64,000 bases of DNA from Arthrobacter sp. StoSoilA2. Its GTDB lineage: Bacteria; Actinomycetota; Actinomycetes; Actinomycetales; Micrococcaceae. The notes under the pieces were generated by a model. The model was not told where the DNA came from. It searched no databases and was given only the letters and a program-made list of their open reading frames with translations. The stretch covers positions 1,364,001 to 1,428,000 of the forward strand of contig NZ_AP024643.1 of the NCBI RefSeq assembly GCF_019977195.1. Reading direction: 5' to 3'. The translations under genes and the position numbers were made by a program. This document shows, piece after piece, positions 35,879-44,306 of the stretch. Numbering within the stretch: the first letter of the stretch is position 1; each line of letters opens with the position of its first letter.

Positions 35879-37342
35879 ATGGCAACCACCCCAGAGCTCA
35901 TTGACCGTCCCCGGGTTCTCGTCGTCGGCGGCGGCTACGTCGGCCTGTACGTAGCCCTTAAATTGCAGAAGAAGATCGCGAATGCAGGTGGCATCGTCAC
36001 CGTCGTAGATCCACTGCCCTACATGACGTACCAGCCGTTCCTCCCCGAGGTCGCTGGTGGCAACATCGAGGCACGCCACGCCGTCGTCTCCCACCGTCAG
36101 CACCTCAAGCAGACCGAACTCATCCAGGGCCGCGTCACCAGCATCGACCACGCAAACCGCACTGCGGTTGTGGCTCCTGCCAATGGTGAAGCTCCGTTCG
36201 AGGTTCCGTACTTCGACGTCGTCATCGCAGCCGGTGCCATCACCCGCACGTTCCCCATCAAGGGCCTCGCCGACAAGGGCATCGGCCTGAAGACCATTGA
36301 GGAAGCCGTAGCACTTCGCAACAAGGTGCTGGAGCGCATCGAAGCCGCTTCCACCATGACGGACCCCGCAGAGCGCGCCAAGGCCCTCACCTTCGTGGTT
36401 GTCGGTGGCGGTTTTGCAGGCATCGAATGCCTCACCGAAATGGAAGACCTCGCCCGCGCAGCGGTCAAGAACAACCCGCGTGTCCGCCAGGAGGAAGTCC
36501 GCTTCATCCTCGTCGAAGCCATGGGCCGCATCATGCCCGAGGTCACCGCATCCCAGGCCGAGTGGGTCGTCGAGCACCTGCGTAGCCGCGATATCGAGGT
36601 CCTCCTCAACACCTCCCTGGACAGCGCAGAGGGCAACCTCAAGCTGATCAACCTCCCGGACAAGACGTCCGCCGGTGAAGTCGAAGCTGACACCCTCGTG
36701 TGGGCTGCCGGTGTGCAGGCCAACCCGATGATCCGCTCAACGGACTTCCCGCTGGAACCGCGCGGCCGTGTCCGCGTCCTCCCGGACCTCCGTATTGCCG
36801 GTGACGAAGGCATTGTCGAGAACGCTTGGGCAGCCGGCGACATCGCCGCTGTTCCGGACCTCACGGGCAAGGGCCTGCCGGACGGTACCTGTGTGCCGAA
36901 TGCCCAGCACGCGCTCCGCCAGGCAAAGAAGCTCGCCAAGAACCTCTGGGCTTCCCGCTGGGACAAGCCGCTGCACGACTACAAGCACAAGAACCTTGGT
37001 GCTGTTGCCGGCTTCGGCGAGTGGAAGGGCGTTGCCAACATCAACCTGCTCGGCCGCATCGGCCTCAAGGGCGGCCTCGCATGGCTGGCACACCGTGGGT
37101 ACCACGGAATGGCGATGCCCACGGTTGAGCGCAAGTTCCGCGTGATCTTCGGCTGGATCCTGGCCTTCTTCGCTGGCCGCGACACCACGCAGCTGATTGA
37201 CCTGGACAACCCACGGGGCGCATTCGTTGCAGCTGCAACCCCGGCCCCCAAGCCGGCTGCTGCACCTGCACCTGCTCCCGCGCCTGCTGTTGCGGAAAAG
37301 CCTGCCGAGGACAAGACTCCGGTATCGGCTGACGCCAAGTAG
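35879..37342 (+). CDS. ndh: Type II NADH dehydrogenase
   Basis: 487 residues from ATG 35879. Single-subunit flavoprotein that feeds electrons from NADH to menaquinone without proton pumping. FAD fold VVGGGYVGLY at 16-25, second dinucleotide fold FVVVGGGFAGIECLTEMEDL near 180, AAGDIAAVPD and CVPNAQHALRQAKKLAKNL in the C-terminal half. A final helix region is membrane-binding, followed by an Ala/Pro tail (AAAPAPAPAP) of unknown role. No Shine-Dalgarno is visible, so initiation may be leaderless. Confidence 0.95.
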   Translation: MATTPELIDRPRVLVVGGGYVGLYVALKLQKKIANAGGIVTVVDPLPYMTYQPFLPEVAGGNIEARHAVVSHRQHLKQTELIQGRVTSIDHANRTAVVAPANGEAPFEVPYFDVVIAAGAITRTFPIKGLADKGIGLKTIEEAVALRNKVLERIEAASTMTDPAERAKALTFVVVGGGFAGIECLTEMEDLARAAVKNNPRVRQEEVRFILVEAMGRIMPEVTASQAEWVVEHLRSRDIEVLLNTSLDSAEGNLKLINLPDKTSAGEVEADTLVWAAGVQANPMIRSTDFPLEPRGRVRVLPDLRIAGDEGIVENAWAAGDIAAVPDLTGKGLPDGTCVPNAQHALRQAKKLAKNLWASRWDKPLHDYKHKNLGAVAGFGEWKGVANINLLGRIGLKGGLAWLAHRGYHGMAMPTVERKFRVIFGWILAFFAGRDTTQLIDLDNPRGAFVAAATPAPKPAAAPAPAPAPAVAEKPAEDKTPVSADAK

Positions 37343-37350
37343 TACACGTC

Positions 37351-37391
37351 CGACGACGGCTGCTCCCTCAGGGGAGTGGCCGTCGTCGTTT
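37351..37391 (+). terminator. Terminator after ndh
   Basis: 10-bp stem CGACGACGGC (37351-37360) with GCCGTCGTCG (37379-37388), inner partial stem CTCCCTCAGGGGAG, then TTT. The GACGACGGC arm is the same motif used in the sdh terminator. Confidence 0.82.
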
Positions 37392-37402
37392 AAGCTGTTG
37401 CC

Positions 37403-38323
37403 ATGCCTGGCGAAACCGATCTGAAGACCCTCCTGGAGTCCCTGCATCCTGTCATCAGGGATGGTGACTATGTGTACGCTCTCTGGCCGCACGGCAAACC
37501 GCTGGAAGGCGACATCGAGGCCGCCGTCCGGGAGGCCGAAGGTTTGACCGTGGTGCTGCGGCGCGACGAAGCGGACAGGCTTGGTCTTTCCTACGATTTC
37601 GTGGCCGCCTGGATCACGCTCCAGATCCATTCCGACTTGGAGGCGGTGGGTTTGACGGCGGCCGTGAGTGCGGCGCTGACGCACGCAGGCATCAGCTGCA
37701 ACGTCCTGGCGGGCTTTCATCATGACCACCTGCTGGTCCCCGTAGCGGAAGCGGACCGAGCGCTGGACGTGTTGCGTTTGCTGGCCCGGGGAGTGGTCCT
37801 GCGGACAGAGCGGCCAGAAGACCGTCCTGAAATCCTGGAACTGACCGCCCGGGCCTTTTCGGTGTCTCCAGTGACCGGCGAACCGGTCCAGGGGACGCCC
37901 TTGGAGGTTGGATTGCTGCGCGAGCTCTTCGAGTGCGACGAGTACATTCCAGAGTTGAGCATCGTAGCTGAGATCGGCGGGGACATTGTTGGCCACGCCA
38001 TCAGTACCCGTGGCTGGATCGGCGACCTGGAACTTGTGGGGTTGGGTCCCATCGGAGTGCTTCCCCAGTTTCAGCGACGCGGCGTCGGCTCGGCCCTCAT
38101 GCGTGAAACCGCCGCGCGTGCCACGGCGGCAGGGGAGCCTGCCATAGCTTTGTTGGGCAGCCCCCTGTACTACCCGCGCTTCGGGTACGTTCCGGCCACC
38201 TCCCTGGGTGTGGAACCGCCCGAGGCTGCCTGGGGCGATCACTTCCAGCTGCTGCCGCTTCCGGCATGGCCCGACGGCGTTCGGGGGACCTTTCGCTACG
38301 CGGCGCCATTCGAACGCGTGTAG
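37403..38323 (+). CDS. ACT domain - GNAT acetyltransferase fusion
   Basis: 306 residues. Residues 1-130 match stand-alone ACT-type proteins (ACT_7/DUF2241 style): GDYVYALWPHG, REAEGLTVVLRRDEADRLG, AAWITLQIHSDLEAVGLTAAV, GISCNVLAGFHHDHLLVPV. Residues about 132-285 are a YhbS-like GNAT domain with acetyl-CoA loop IGVLPQFQRRGVGSALM and the terminal YYPRFGY motif. A ligand-sensing ACT domain controlling an acetyltransferase is a fair inference; the acceptor substrate is unknown. Confidence 0.82.
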   Translation: MPGETDLKTLLESLHPVIRDGDYVYALWPHGKPLEGDIEAAVREAEGLTVVLRRDEADRLGLSYDFVAAWITLQIHSDLEAVGLTAAVSAALTHAGISCNVLAGFHHDHLLVPVAEADRALDVLRLLARGVVLRTERPEDRPEILELTARAFSVSPVTGEPVQGTPLEVGLLRELFECDEYIPELSIVAEIGGDIVGHAISTRGWIGDLELVGLGPIGVLPQFQRRGVGSALMRETAARATAAGEPAIALLGSPLYYPRFGYVPATSLGVEPPEAAWGDHFQLLPLPAWPDGVRGTFRYAAPFERV

Positions 38324-38344
38324 CTGGGATACCATGGTGCGGGC

Positions 38345-38418
38345 GCCCCAGTAGCCCAATTGGCAGAGGCAGCGGACTTAAAATCCGCGTGTTGTGGGTT
38401 CGAGTCCCACCTGGGGCA
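38345..38418 (+). tRNA. tRNA with anticodon UAA (Leu codon UUA) but short variable loop
   Basis: Cloverleaf of 74 bases: acceptor GCCCCAG/CTGGGGC (38345-38351, 38411-38417), anticodon stem GCGGA/TCCGC, 7-base loop CTTAAAA with anticodon TAA at 38379-38381, variable region of only 5 bases (38389-38393), T arm GTGGG-TTCGAGT-CCCAC, discriminator A. No CCA is encoded. Leucine tRNAs normally have a long variable arm; this one is class I in shape, so its amino acid identity is less certain than the anticodon implies. Confidence 0.88.
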
Positions 38419-38420
38419 CA

Positions 38421-38456
38421 AATGGAAGGGGAGGAGGTTACCTCTCCTTCCATTTC
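38421..38456 (+). terminator. Hairpin after the tRNA gene
   Basis: AAATGGAAGG at 38421-38430 pairs with CCTTCCATTT at 38447-38456, extended by AGGAGGT against ACCTCT with small bulges. Begins 3 bases after the tRNA; T-rich stretch TTTCTTG follows. Confidence 0.7.
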
Positions 38457-38540
38457 TTGCCCCAGTTTATTGGCAGCATTCTTCATACACTTTTCCCAGC
38501 AGGCTCGTAGATTCCCCACAGGCAACGAGTGTTATAGGGA

Positions 38541-38556
38541 TGTGACCTGAATCACT
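38541..38556. promoter_or_regulatory. CRP/GlxR-like site upstream of the liv binding-protein gene
   Basis: TGTGA-CCTGAA-TCACT matches the CRP-family consensus TGTGA-N6-TCACA at nine of ten fixed positions. It lies 115 bases upstream of the lipoprotein ATG. Confidence 0.6.
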
Positions 38557-38655
38557 TATCTTCCCGGATCAATTGCACTAGTTTGAGTCTTAATCAGGAA
38601 CACCTGAGTTATCGCATCAAAGGCAGTTCGCACCTTTCGATCGAGGAGACAACGA

Positions 38656-40011
38656 ATGTTTGATCTTTCCCAAGCGGCGCCCCGAGCCGCCAAGCTTACA
38701 GCGCTTGGCATTGGGGTTGCCCTCCTGGCCACAGCTTGTGGTGGGTCCTCCACGCCAAGCCAGACCGGGTCCAGTTCCGCCGCCGCTGCAGGCATCTCCT
38801 GCCCGGCTCCGAGTGCAGGGGCGGGAGCCGGCAACAGCCAGGCTGCTACCAACACGGGACCCGTACCTCCCTCGACCACCACTACCGCCACTCCTCTCAA
38901 GCTTGGATCGCTGCTGCCGACGACGGGGTCGCTCGCGTTCCTCGGCCCACCCGAAATCGCTGGCGTCAACCTCGGTATCAAGGAAGTCAATGATGCCGGC
39001 GGCGTCCTGGGCGCTCCTGTTGCCGTTGTGCACCGTGACTCCGGCGACACCAAGACCGACATCGCAACCCAGTCCACCACCGCCCTCCTGGGCCAGGGCG
39101 TGAGCGCAATCATCGGTGCAGCTTCGTCCGGTGTTTCCAAGACTGTTATCAACCAGATCACGGGCGCTGGGGTAATCCAGTTCTCGCCGGCGAACACGTC
39201 CCCTGACTTCACTACATGGGACGACAAGGGCCTGTACTGGCGTACTGCTCCCTCCGACGTCCTGCAGGGCAAGGTCCTGGGCAACTACATGGCTACCTGT
39301 GGTGCGCAGACCGTGGGCATGATCGTCCTCAACGACGCCTACGGCACGGGCCTGCAGAAGAACGTCAAGGAAGCCTTTGAGGCCGCTGGCGGCAAGGTTG
39401 TAGCCGAGGAACTCTTCAACGAGGGTGACTCGCAGTTCAGCAGCCAGGTGGACAAGGTCATCGCCGCCAAGCCCGACGCCATCGCACTGATCACCTTCGA
39501 CCAGGCAAAGAGCATCGTCCCCCTGATCACAGGCAAGGGAATCAAGCCCACGCAGCTGTTCATGGTTGACGGCAACACATCGGACTACAGCAAGGACTTC
39601 CAGGCCGGCACCTTGAAGGGCGCACAGGGAACCATCCCCGGTACGTTCGCCAAGGACGCCTTCAAGCAGAAGCTCCTCGCCATCGATCCTGCACTGAAGG
39701 ATTACAGCTACGCAGGCGAGTCCTACGACGCCGTGAACCTGATCTCGCTGGCCTCTGAAGCTGCCAAGAGCACCAAGGGCACGGACATTGCAGCCAAGCT
39801 CAAGGACGTTTCCCAAGGTGGCGAGAAGTGCACCGACTTCGCCTCCTGCGTAACCCTGCTTCGCCAGGGCAAGGACATCGACTACGACGGCCAGTCGGGT
39901 CCGGTAACGTTCTCCGACGCCGGTGACCCCACCGAGGCATACATCGGTATCTACGAATACCAGGACAACAACACCTACAAGCCGGTCCGCGAAGAGTTCG
40001 GCAAGCTCTAA
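38656..40011 (+). CDS. Branched-chain amino acid ABC transporter substrate-binding lipoprotein
   Basis: 451 residues from ATG 38656 with GAGGAGA upstream. Signal sequence and lipobox LLATAC put the lipid on Cys28. A long Ser/Ala/Thr-rich linker (about 29-80) precedes the type I periplasmic-binding fold: LKLGSLLPTTGSLAFLGPPEIAG, GVSAIIGAASSGVS, IQFSPANTSPDF. Likely ligand is a leucine-type or other amino acid. The transporter genes lie convergently on the opposite strand just downstream, an uncommon split. Confidence 0.92.
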   Translation: MFDLSQAAPRAAKLTALGIGVALLATACGGSSTPSQTGSSSAAAAGISCPAPSAGAGAGNSQAATNTGPVPPSTTTTATPLKLGSLLPTTGSLAFLGPPEIAGVNLGIKEVNDAGGVLGAPVAVVHRDSGDTKTDIATQSTTALLGQGVSAIIGAASSGVSKTVINQITGAGVIQFSPANTSPDFTTWDDKGLYWRTAPSDVLQGKVLGNYMATCGAQTVGMIVLNDAYGTGLQKNVKEAFEAAGGKVVAEELFNEGDSQFSSQVDKVIAAKPDAIALITFDQAKSIVPLITGKGIKPTQLFMVDGNTSDYSKDFQAGTLKGAQGTIPGTFAKDAFKQKLLAIDPALKDYSYAGESYDAVNLISLASEAAKSTKGTDIAAKLKDVSQGGEKCTDFASCVTLLRQGKDIDYDGQSGPVTFSDAGDPTEAYIGIYEYQDNNTYKPVREEFGKL

Positions 40012-40037
40012 GCCAAATCCTGACCAGACCGCAACCG

Positions 40038-40073
40038 GAACAGGTCCCCTTCCTCTCGGAAGGGGACCTGTTC
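40038..40073 (+). terminator. Terminator after the liv binding-protein gene
   Basis: Perfect 16-bp stem GAACAGGTCCCCTTCC (40038-40053) with 40058-40073, 4-base loop, then TGCTTC. Confidence 0.88.
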
Positions 40074-40115
40074 TGCTTCATGGGGGTGTGTTGTGGGGCA
40101 ACGGCGGCACATGAA

Positions 40116-40145
40116 GGAGGGCCCTGGGTATACCCAAGGCCCTCC
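40116..40145 (-). terminator. Terminator after the livHMGF operon
   Basis: Inverted repeat GGAGGGCCCTGGGTA / TACCCAAGGCCCTCC, 40116-40130 with 40131-40145, one mismatch. It is 21 bases past the last liv stop on the minus strand. Confidence 0.7.
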
Positions 40146-40165
40146 GTGCGTGCGTGATGCGGCTC

Positions 40166-40936
40166 CTAGACCTCGTCGGCCAGGGTTCCCAGGTACAACT
40201 GGATGACCTTGGGGTCCTTCATAAGTTCGCGACCCGTGCCCGTGTAGGCGTCCTTCCCTTGGTCCAGGACGTAGCCGCGGTCGCAGATCTGCAGGCAGCG
40301 GCGGGCGTTCTGTTCCACCATGATGACTGAGACGCCGGCGCGGTTGATCTCATGGACCCGCAGGAACGTCTCGTCCTGCTTGACGGGGGAGAGGCCCGCC
40401 GATGGCTCGTCGAGCAGGAGCACCGCGGGATCCATCATGAGTGCCCGCCCCATGGCTACCATCTGCCGCTCACCGCCTGAGAGGGAACCGGCCCGCTGGG
40501 CACGTCGCTTGGCCAGTTCGGGGAAGAGGCTGGCAACGAAGTCGAACCGCTCGGCGAAGTCCTTGGGCCGCTGGAACATGCCCATCTGGAGGTTCTCTTC
40601 GATGGTGAGCGTGGCGAAGACGTTGTTGGTCTGGGGTACAAAGCCGACGCCCTGCGTGACAAGCTTGTTGGCCTTCAGGCCGGTGAGATCCTGCCCTCTC
40701 ACCACCACGGTGCCCGAGTGGACCTTGACCAGGCCGAACATGGCTTTTAGCAGGGTGGACTTACCGGCGCCGTTGGGGCCGATAATTCCGATCAGCTCAC
40801 CCTTGCGGGCCTCGATGGAGCAACCGTTGAGGATGTTAACGCCAGGAATGTAGCCAGCCACCAGGTTGGTGACTTTGACGACGGAATCGCTGGCGGGTGC
40901 ATCTGCTGAGGCGGGCATTGCGCTGGTGCTGCTCAT
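40166..40936 (-). CDS. livF: Branched-chain amino acid ABC transporter ATP-binding protein LivF
   Basis: 256 residues. Walker A GPNGAGKSTLL (about 53-63), signature LSGGERQMVAMGRAL, Walker B VLLLDEPSAGLSP and switch His region VIMVEQNARRCLQICDRGYVLDQG, all typical of LivF. The first 18 residues are an extra low-complexity start. Last gene of the operon; its ATG overlaps the livG stop. Confidence 0.95.
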   Translation of the reverse strand: MSSTSAMPASADAPASDSVVKVTNLVAGYIPGVNILNGCSIEARKGELIGIIGPNGAGKSTLLKAMFGLVKVHSGTVVVRGQDLTGLKANKLVTQGVGFVPQTNNVFATLTIEENLQMGMFQRPKDFAERFDFVASLFPELAKRRAQRAGSLSGGERQMVAMGRALMMDPAVLLLDEPSAGLSPVKQDETFLRVHEINRAGVSVIMVEQNARRCLQICDRGYVLDQGKDAYTGTGRELMKDPKVIQLYLGTLADEV

Positions 40937-41997
40937 TTCCCGTCCTCCTTCTTGGTTTCTACGATGTCGGAGAGGATACCTGCGTCTTCCGTTCCCACCA
41001 CCGACTCTTCGTCGGCCTCGAGCTCTGCCTCAAGCACCTTGATGCCTTCTGCGTCACCGAGGTCGACGTCGTGGTGTGCGCCGAGGTAGGCGTCGATCAC
41101 GGCAGGGTTCTTCATGACCTCGCCGGGAGGACCTTCGGCCACGATCTTTCCTTCTGCCATGACTACTACCCAGTCTGCGATGTGGCGCACCATGTTCATG
41201 TCGTGCTCCACGAACAGGACCGTCATGCCTTCAGCCTTGAGGTTCTTGATGTGGTCCAGGAGGGACTGGGTCAGTGCCGGGTTCACGCCGGCCATCGGCT
41301 CGTCGAGCATGACGAGCTTGGGCCTGACCATCAGGGACCGTGCCATTTCCAGGAGCTTACGCTGGCCGCCGGAGAGTGAAGCCGCGTAGTCATCCTTCTT
41401 GGTGTCCAGCTTGAACTTCTCCAAGAGCACGTGTGCCTGTGCTGTGATCTCCTTCTCGCGGCCGCCCCAGATGCCCTTGAACAGGGCTTTGGAAAGACGC
41501 TCGCCTGGCTGGTCCGCGGCACCGAGCCGCATGTTTTCCATGACTGTCAGCTTGCCCATGACTTTGGTCAGCTGGAATGTCCGCACCATGCCCATGCGTG
41601 CCACTTTGTAGGACGAGACGCCGGCAATGCTGTTTCCTTCGAACTGCCACTTGCCCGTGTTTGGCGTGTCGAAGCCGGTGAGCAGGTTGAACAGTGTGGT
41701 CTTGCCGGCACCGTTCGGCCCGATCAATGCAGTGATCTTGTGGCGCGGAATTTCCAGGTATTCCACGTCCACGGCGTTGATGCCGCCGAAGGAACGGGTG
41801 ACGTTTTCGGCCACGACGATAGGATCGCGCTTTTTGCAGCCGGGGGTGTTTTCCCCGACCGCAATGGGGCGGGAATCGGTCATGTAGTCGATGCCTGCCT
41901 CGTCGCTTGGCGTAGCGCGGTGGGCAGAACTACCACTGCTGGAAGGCGTAGCTGGGTTCATTGGGTTGTTGCTGTTGTGTTCGTTGGTCTCACTCAT
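40933..41997 (-). CDS. livG: Branched-chain amino acid ABC transporter ATP-binding protein LivG
   Basis: 354 residues, about 100 longer than E. coli LivG. Extra N-terminus (1-60, Asn/Ser/Pro rich) and extra acidic C-terminus (about 315-354) flank a normal ABC core: GPNGAGKTTLFNLLTGF, LTKVMGKLTVMENMRLG, LSGGQRKLLEMARSL, VMLDEPMAGVNP, VLFVEHDMNMVRHIAD. An internal Met (MTDSRP, about residue 39) could be an alternative start, but the ATG at 41997 overlaps the livM stop by ATGA. Confidence 0.94.
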   Translation of the reverse strand: MSETNEHNSNNPMNPATPSSSGSSAHRATPSDEAGIDYMTDSRPIAVGENTPGCKKRDPIVVAENVTRSFGGINAVDVEYLEIPRHKITALIGPNGAGKTTLFNLLTGFDTPNTGKWQFEGNSIAGVSSYKVARMGMVRTFQLTKVMGKLTVMENMRLGAADQPGERLSKALFKGIWGGREKEITAQAHVLLEKFKLDTKKDDYAASLSGGQRKLLEMARSLMVRPKLVMLDEPMAGVNPALTQSLLDHIKNLKAEGMTVLFVEHDMNMVRHIADWVVVMAEGKIVAEGPPGEVMKNPAVIDAYLGAHHDVDLGDAEGIKVLEAELEADEESVVGTEDAGILSDIVETKKEDGK

Positions 41998-42962
41998 GCG
42001 AAAGCAAGCTCCTTCTTATTGCCGAAGACGCCTTGCGGGCGGAAGATCATCAGGAGCATCAGGGCCACACCAACAAGGATGTAGCGCAGTTGGCCGGCCT
42101 GAACGGTGGTCAGCCAGGTGATGACTCCGGATTCGATGAGCCCATAAAGCAGGCTCTGCGTCAGCGAGAGCACTACCCAGAAGATCATGGCTCCGATCAC
42201 GGGGCCCAGGACGGTTGCCATGCCGCCGAGCAGGAGACAGGTCCAGAGGAAGAACGTGAGCTCCGTGCCGTAGTTGGACGGTTGGACGGCGCCGCGGGGG
42301 AGGGTGAAGATCATGCCTGCAAGGGCACCCAGGATGCCGCCGATGATAAGGGCCTGCATCTTGTAGGAGTAGACGTTCTTACCAAGTGACCGAACGGCGT
42401 TCTCGTCCTCGCGGATGCCCTTCAGGACGCGGCCCCATGGGCTGCGCATCAGCAGCCAGACAAGCAGGCAGCAGATAATGACCAGGCCCCAACCGACAAC
42501 GCGGATGAAGAAGTCACGGTTGTTCATGCCCATGTAGGACCCCTCGGGGAAGGGATTCATGGAGTAGAAGCCACCCTCGAACGCGGCCAGTCCGTTTGCC
42601 GAACCCGTGACGCTGGTGAGCTGGTTGGTGGTGACAACGTAGCGCACAATTTCTGCTGCTGCGATCGTGACGATAGCGAGGTAGTCCGCCCGCAAGCGCA
42701 GGGTCGGAATGCCCAGGATAAAGGCGAAGATCACCGAACACAGGACCGCGATAAGCAGCCCGATGAAGAACGGCGTCTTGAAGGTCAACGTGGAGATGGC
42801 GAAGCCGTAGGCTCCCACTGCCATGAATCCGGCCTGGCCGAAGTTCAAAAGGCCTGAGTAGCCGAAGTGGACGGCGAGGCCCAGAGCAGCAAGTGCGTAG
42901 GCCGCCGTCGTCGGGCTGAACAATTCGCCAAGGGCGCTGGAAAGAATAAATCCGAAGTCCAT
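41994..42962 (-). CDS. livM: Branched-chain amino acid ABC transporter permease LivM
   Basis: 322 residues with about eight to nine hydrophobic segments. The motif ALGLAVHFGYSGLLNFGQAGFMAVGAYG is the LivM signature, followed by AFILGIPTLRLRADYLAIVTIAAAEIVR and LMRSPWGRVLKGIREDENAVRSLGKNV in the ATPase-contact loop. Nine bases separate it from livH. The C-terminus MLLMIFRPQGVFGNKKELAFA is also typical. Confidence 0.95.
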   Translation of the reverse strand: MDFGFILSSALGELFSPTTAAYALAALGLAVHFGYSGLLNFGQAGFMAVGAYGFAISTLTFKTPFFIGLLIAVLCSVIFAFILGIPTLRLRADYLAIVTIAAAEIVRYVVTTNQLTSVTGSANGLAAFEGGFYSMNPFPEGSYMGMNNRDFFIRVVGWGLVIICCLLVWLLMRSPWGRVLKGIREDENAVRSLGKNVYSYKMQALIIGGILGALAGMIFTLPRGAVQPSNYGTELTFFLWTCLLLGGMATVLGPVIGAMIFWVVLSLTQSLLYGLIESGVITWLTTVQAGQLRYILVGVALMLLMIFRPQGVFGNKKELAFA

Positions 42963-42971
42963 GGCCCGCTC

Positions 42972-44306
42972 CTAACCCACACGCTCACGCCGGCCGAGGA
43001 TACCCTGCGGTCGGAACAGAAGGACAACAATCATGATGAACAAGGCGCCAACGTACTTGAGGTCGGCGGGGAGGCCAAAGACAGTCGTCAACTCCACGAA
43101 GATCCCGACGACGATGGAGCCGATGAGGGCACCAAAGACAGTTCCCAGGCCACCGAGCGTCACGCCGGCGAAGATGAGCAGCAGGATTTGCGAGCCCATG
43201 TCGAAGGTCACGCCGGGCCGGTAGTAGGCCCACAGGATGCCGCCGAGGGAAGCGAGGACGCCGCCAACAATCCACACGAGCCGGATGACCGAGTCGACGT
43301 CGATGCCGGAAGCAGCCGCCAGGGCAGGATTGTCTGCCACCGCCCGGGTTGCTTTGCCCAGACGGGTCTTCAACAGGACGATGCCGATCAGGGCAATCAC
43401 CACGGCACTGATCAACAGGGACCACAGGTTGTTCGGAGAGATGGAGATGGGCCCGATCTGGACTTCTGCGCTTTGGGCTCCGGGCAGCTGTTGGGTTGCG
43501 CCGCCAAAGAAGAACTGGATGACGTAGCGGATAGCCAGCGCCAGGCCGATGCTGACAATCATCATGGGCACCAGGCCCGAGCCGCGCCGTCGCAGAGGCC
43601 GCCAGAGCCCGGCATCCTGGACGTACCCGAAGAGCCCGCCGCCGATCAGCGAGAGCAGGATGGCCAGCCAGAACGGCAAACCAAAACCGTTGAACATGAA
43701 TACCAGGACAGCGCCCATGGTTACCATCTCGCCGTGGGCGAAGTTGGTAAGGCCTGTGGTACCGAAGATGAGGGACAAGCCCACGGAGGCAAGTGCCAGG
43801 AGCAGGCCGAAGCTCAGTCCTGCGACGAGGCGATTGAGGAGGTTTTGGCCGAAGTCCTGCTGCTGGACGACGATGCCTTTGCCGAACGCGAAGATCACCG
43901 ACAGGTTGGACGTTTGGTTGAACGTGACATCGCGGGGATTCTCCTGGCCGTCGGCCAGCTTGATGCCCTCCGGCAAGGTGGAGGTATCCAGCTCAACCCT
44001 GTACGTGCCCTGCACCGGGACGCCAATGCTCCAGGCGCCGTTGGCTCCGGAGGTTGCTTCGCCTTCGAATCCGTTGCCCGAGGCCTTGATCTTCACGCCC
44101 GGTATGGGAGCACGGGCGTCGTCGCGGAGGAAGCCGCTGATATTGTTCTGGAAATTCGTTGGGGATGGCGAAGGCGAGGGGGTGGTAGCCTCCGCCGAGG
44201 GGGCGGCGATCAACAGAGTGGCAATGAGGGCTGCGAAGAACGCCCCCACGGCTCTCTGCAGTCCCTTGGACCGTCTCATGGACGGGTCGCGCAGTGTGCT
44301 TCTCAA
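42972..44306 (-). CDS. livH: LivH-type permease fused to an N-terminal secreted carboxypeptidase-regulatory-like domain
   Basis: 444 residues from TTG 44306, chosen for the GGAGG 8 bases upstream. Residues 10-40 look like a signal peptide (LIATLLIAAPSAEA), 41-50 a Ser-Pro linker, and 53-135 a beta-sandwich of carboxypeptidase-regulatory/Cna-B type (SGFLRDDARAPIPGVKIKASG, GANGAWSIGVPVQGTYRVEL). From about 160 a complete LivH permease follows (GLSLIFGTTGLTNFAHGEMVTMGA; LLFRPQGILGR at the end). The fused domain would sit outside the cell, perhaps docking the binding protein; that role is inference. First gene of livHMGF. Confidence 0.9.
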   Translation of the reverse strand: MRSTLRDPSMRRSKGLQRAVGAFFAALIATLLIAAPSAEATTPSPSPSPTNFQNNISGFLRDDARAPIPGVKIKASGNGFEGEATSGANGAWSIGVPVQGTYRVELDTSTLPEGIKLADGQENPRDVTFNQTSNLSVIFAFGKGIVVQQQDFGQNLLNRLVAGLSFGLLLALASVGLSLIFGTTGLTNFAHGEMVTMGAVLVFMFNGFGLPFWLAILLSLIGGGLFGYVQDAGLWRPLRRRGSGLVPMMIVSIGLALAIRYVIQFFFGGATQQLPGAQSAEVQIGPISISPNNLWSLLISAVVIALIGIVLLKTRLGKATRAVADNPALAAASGIDVDSVIRLVWIVGGVLASLGGILWAYYRPGVTFDMGSQILLLIFAGVTLGGLGTVFGALIGSIVVGIFVELTTVFGLPADLKYVGALFIMIVVLLFRPQGILGRRERVG

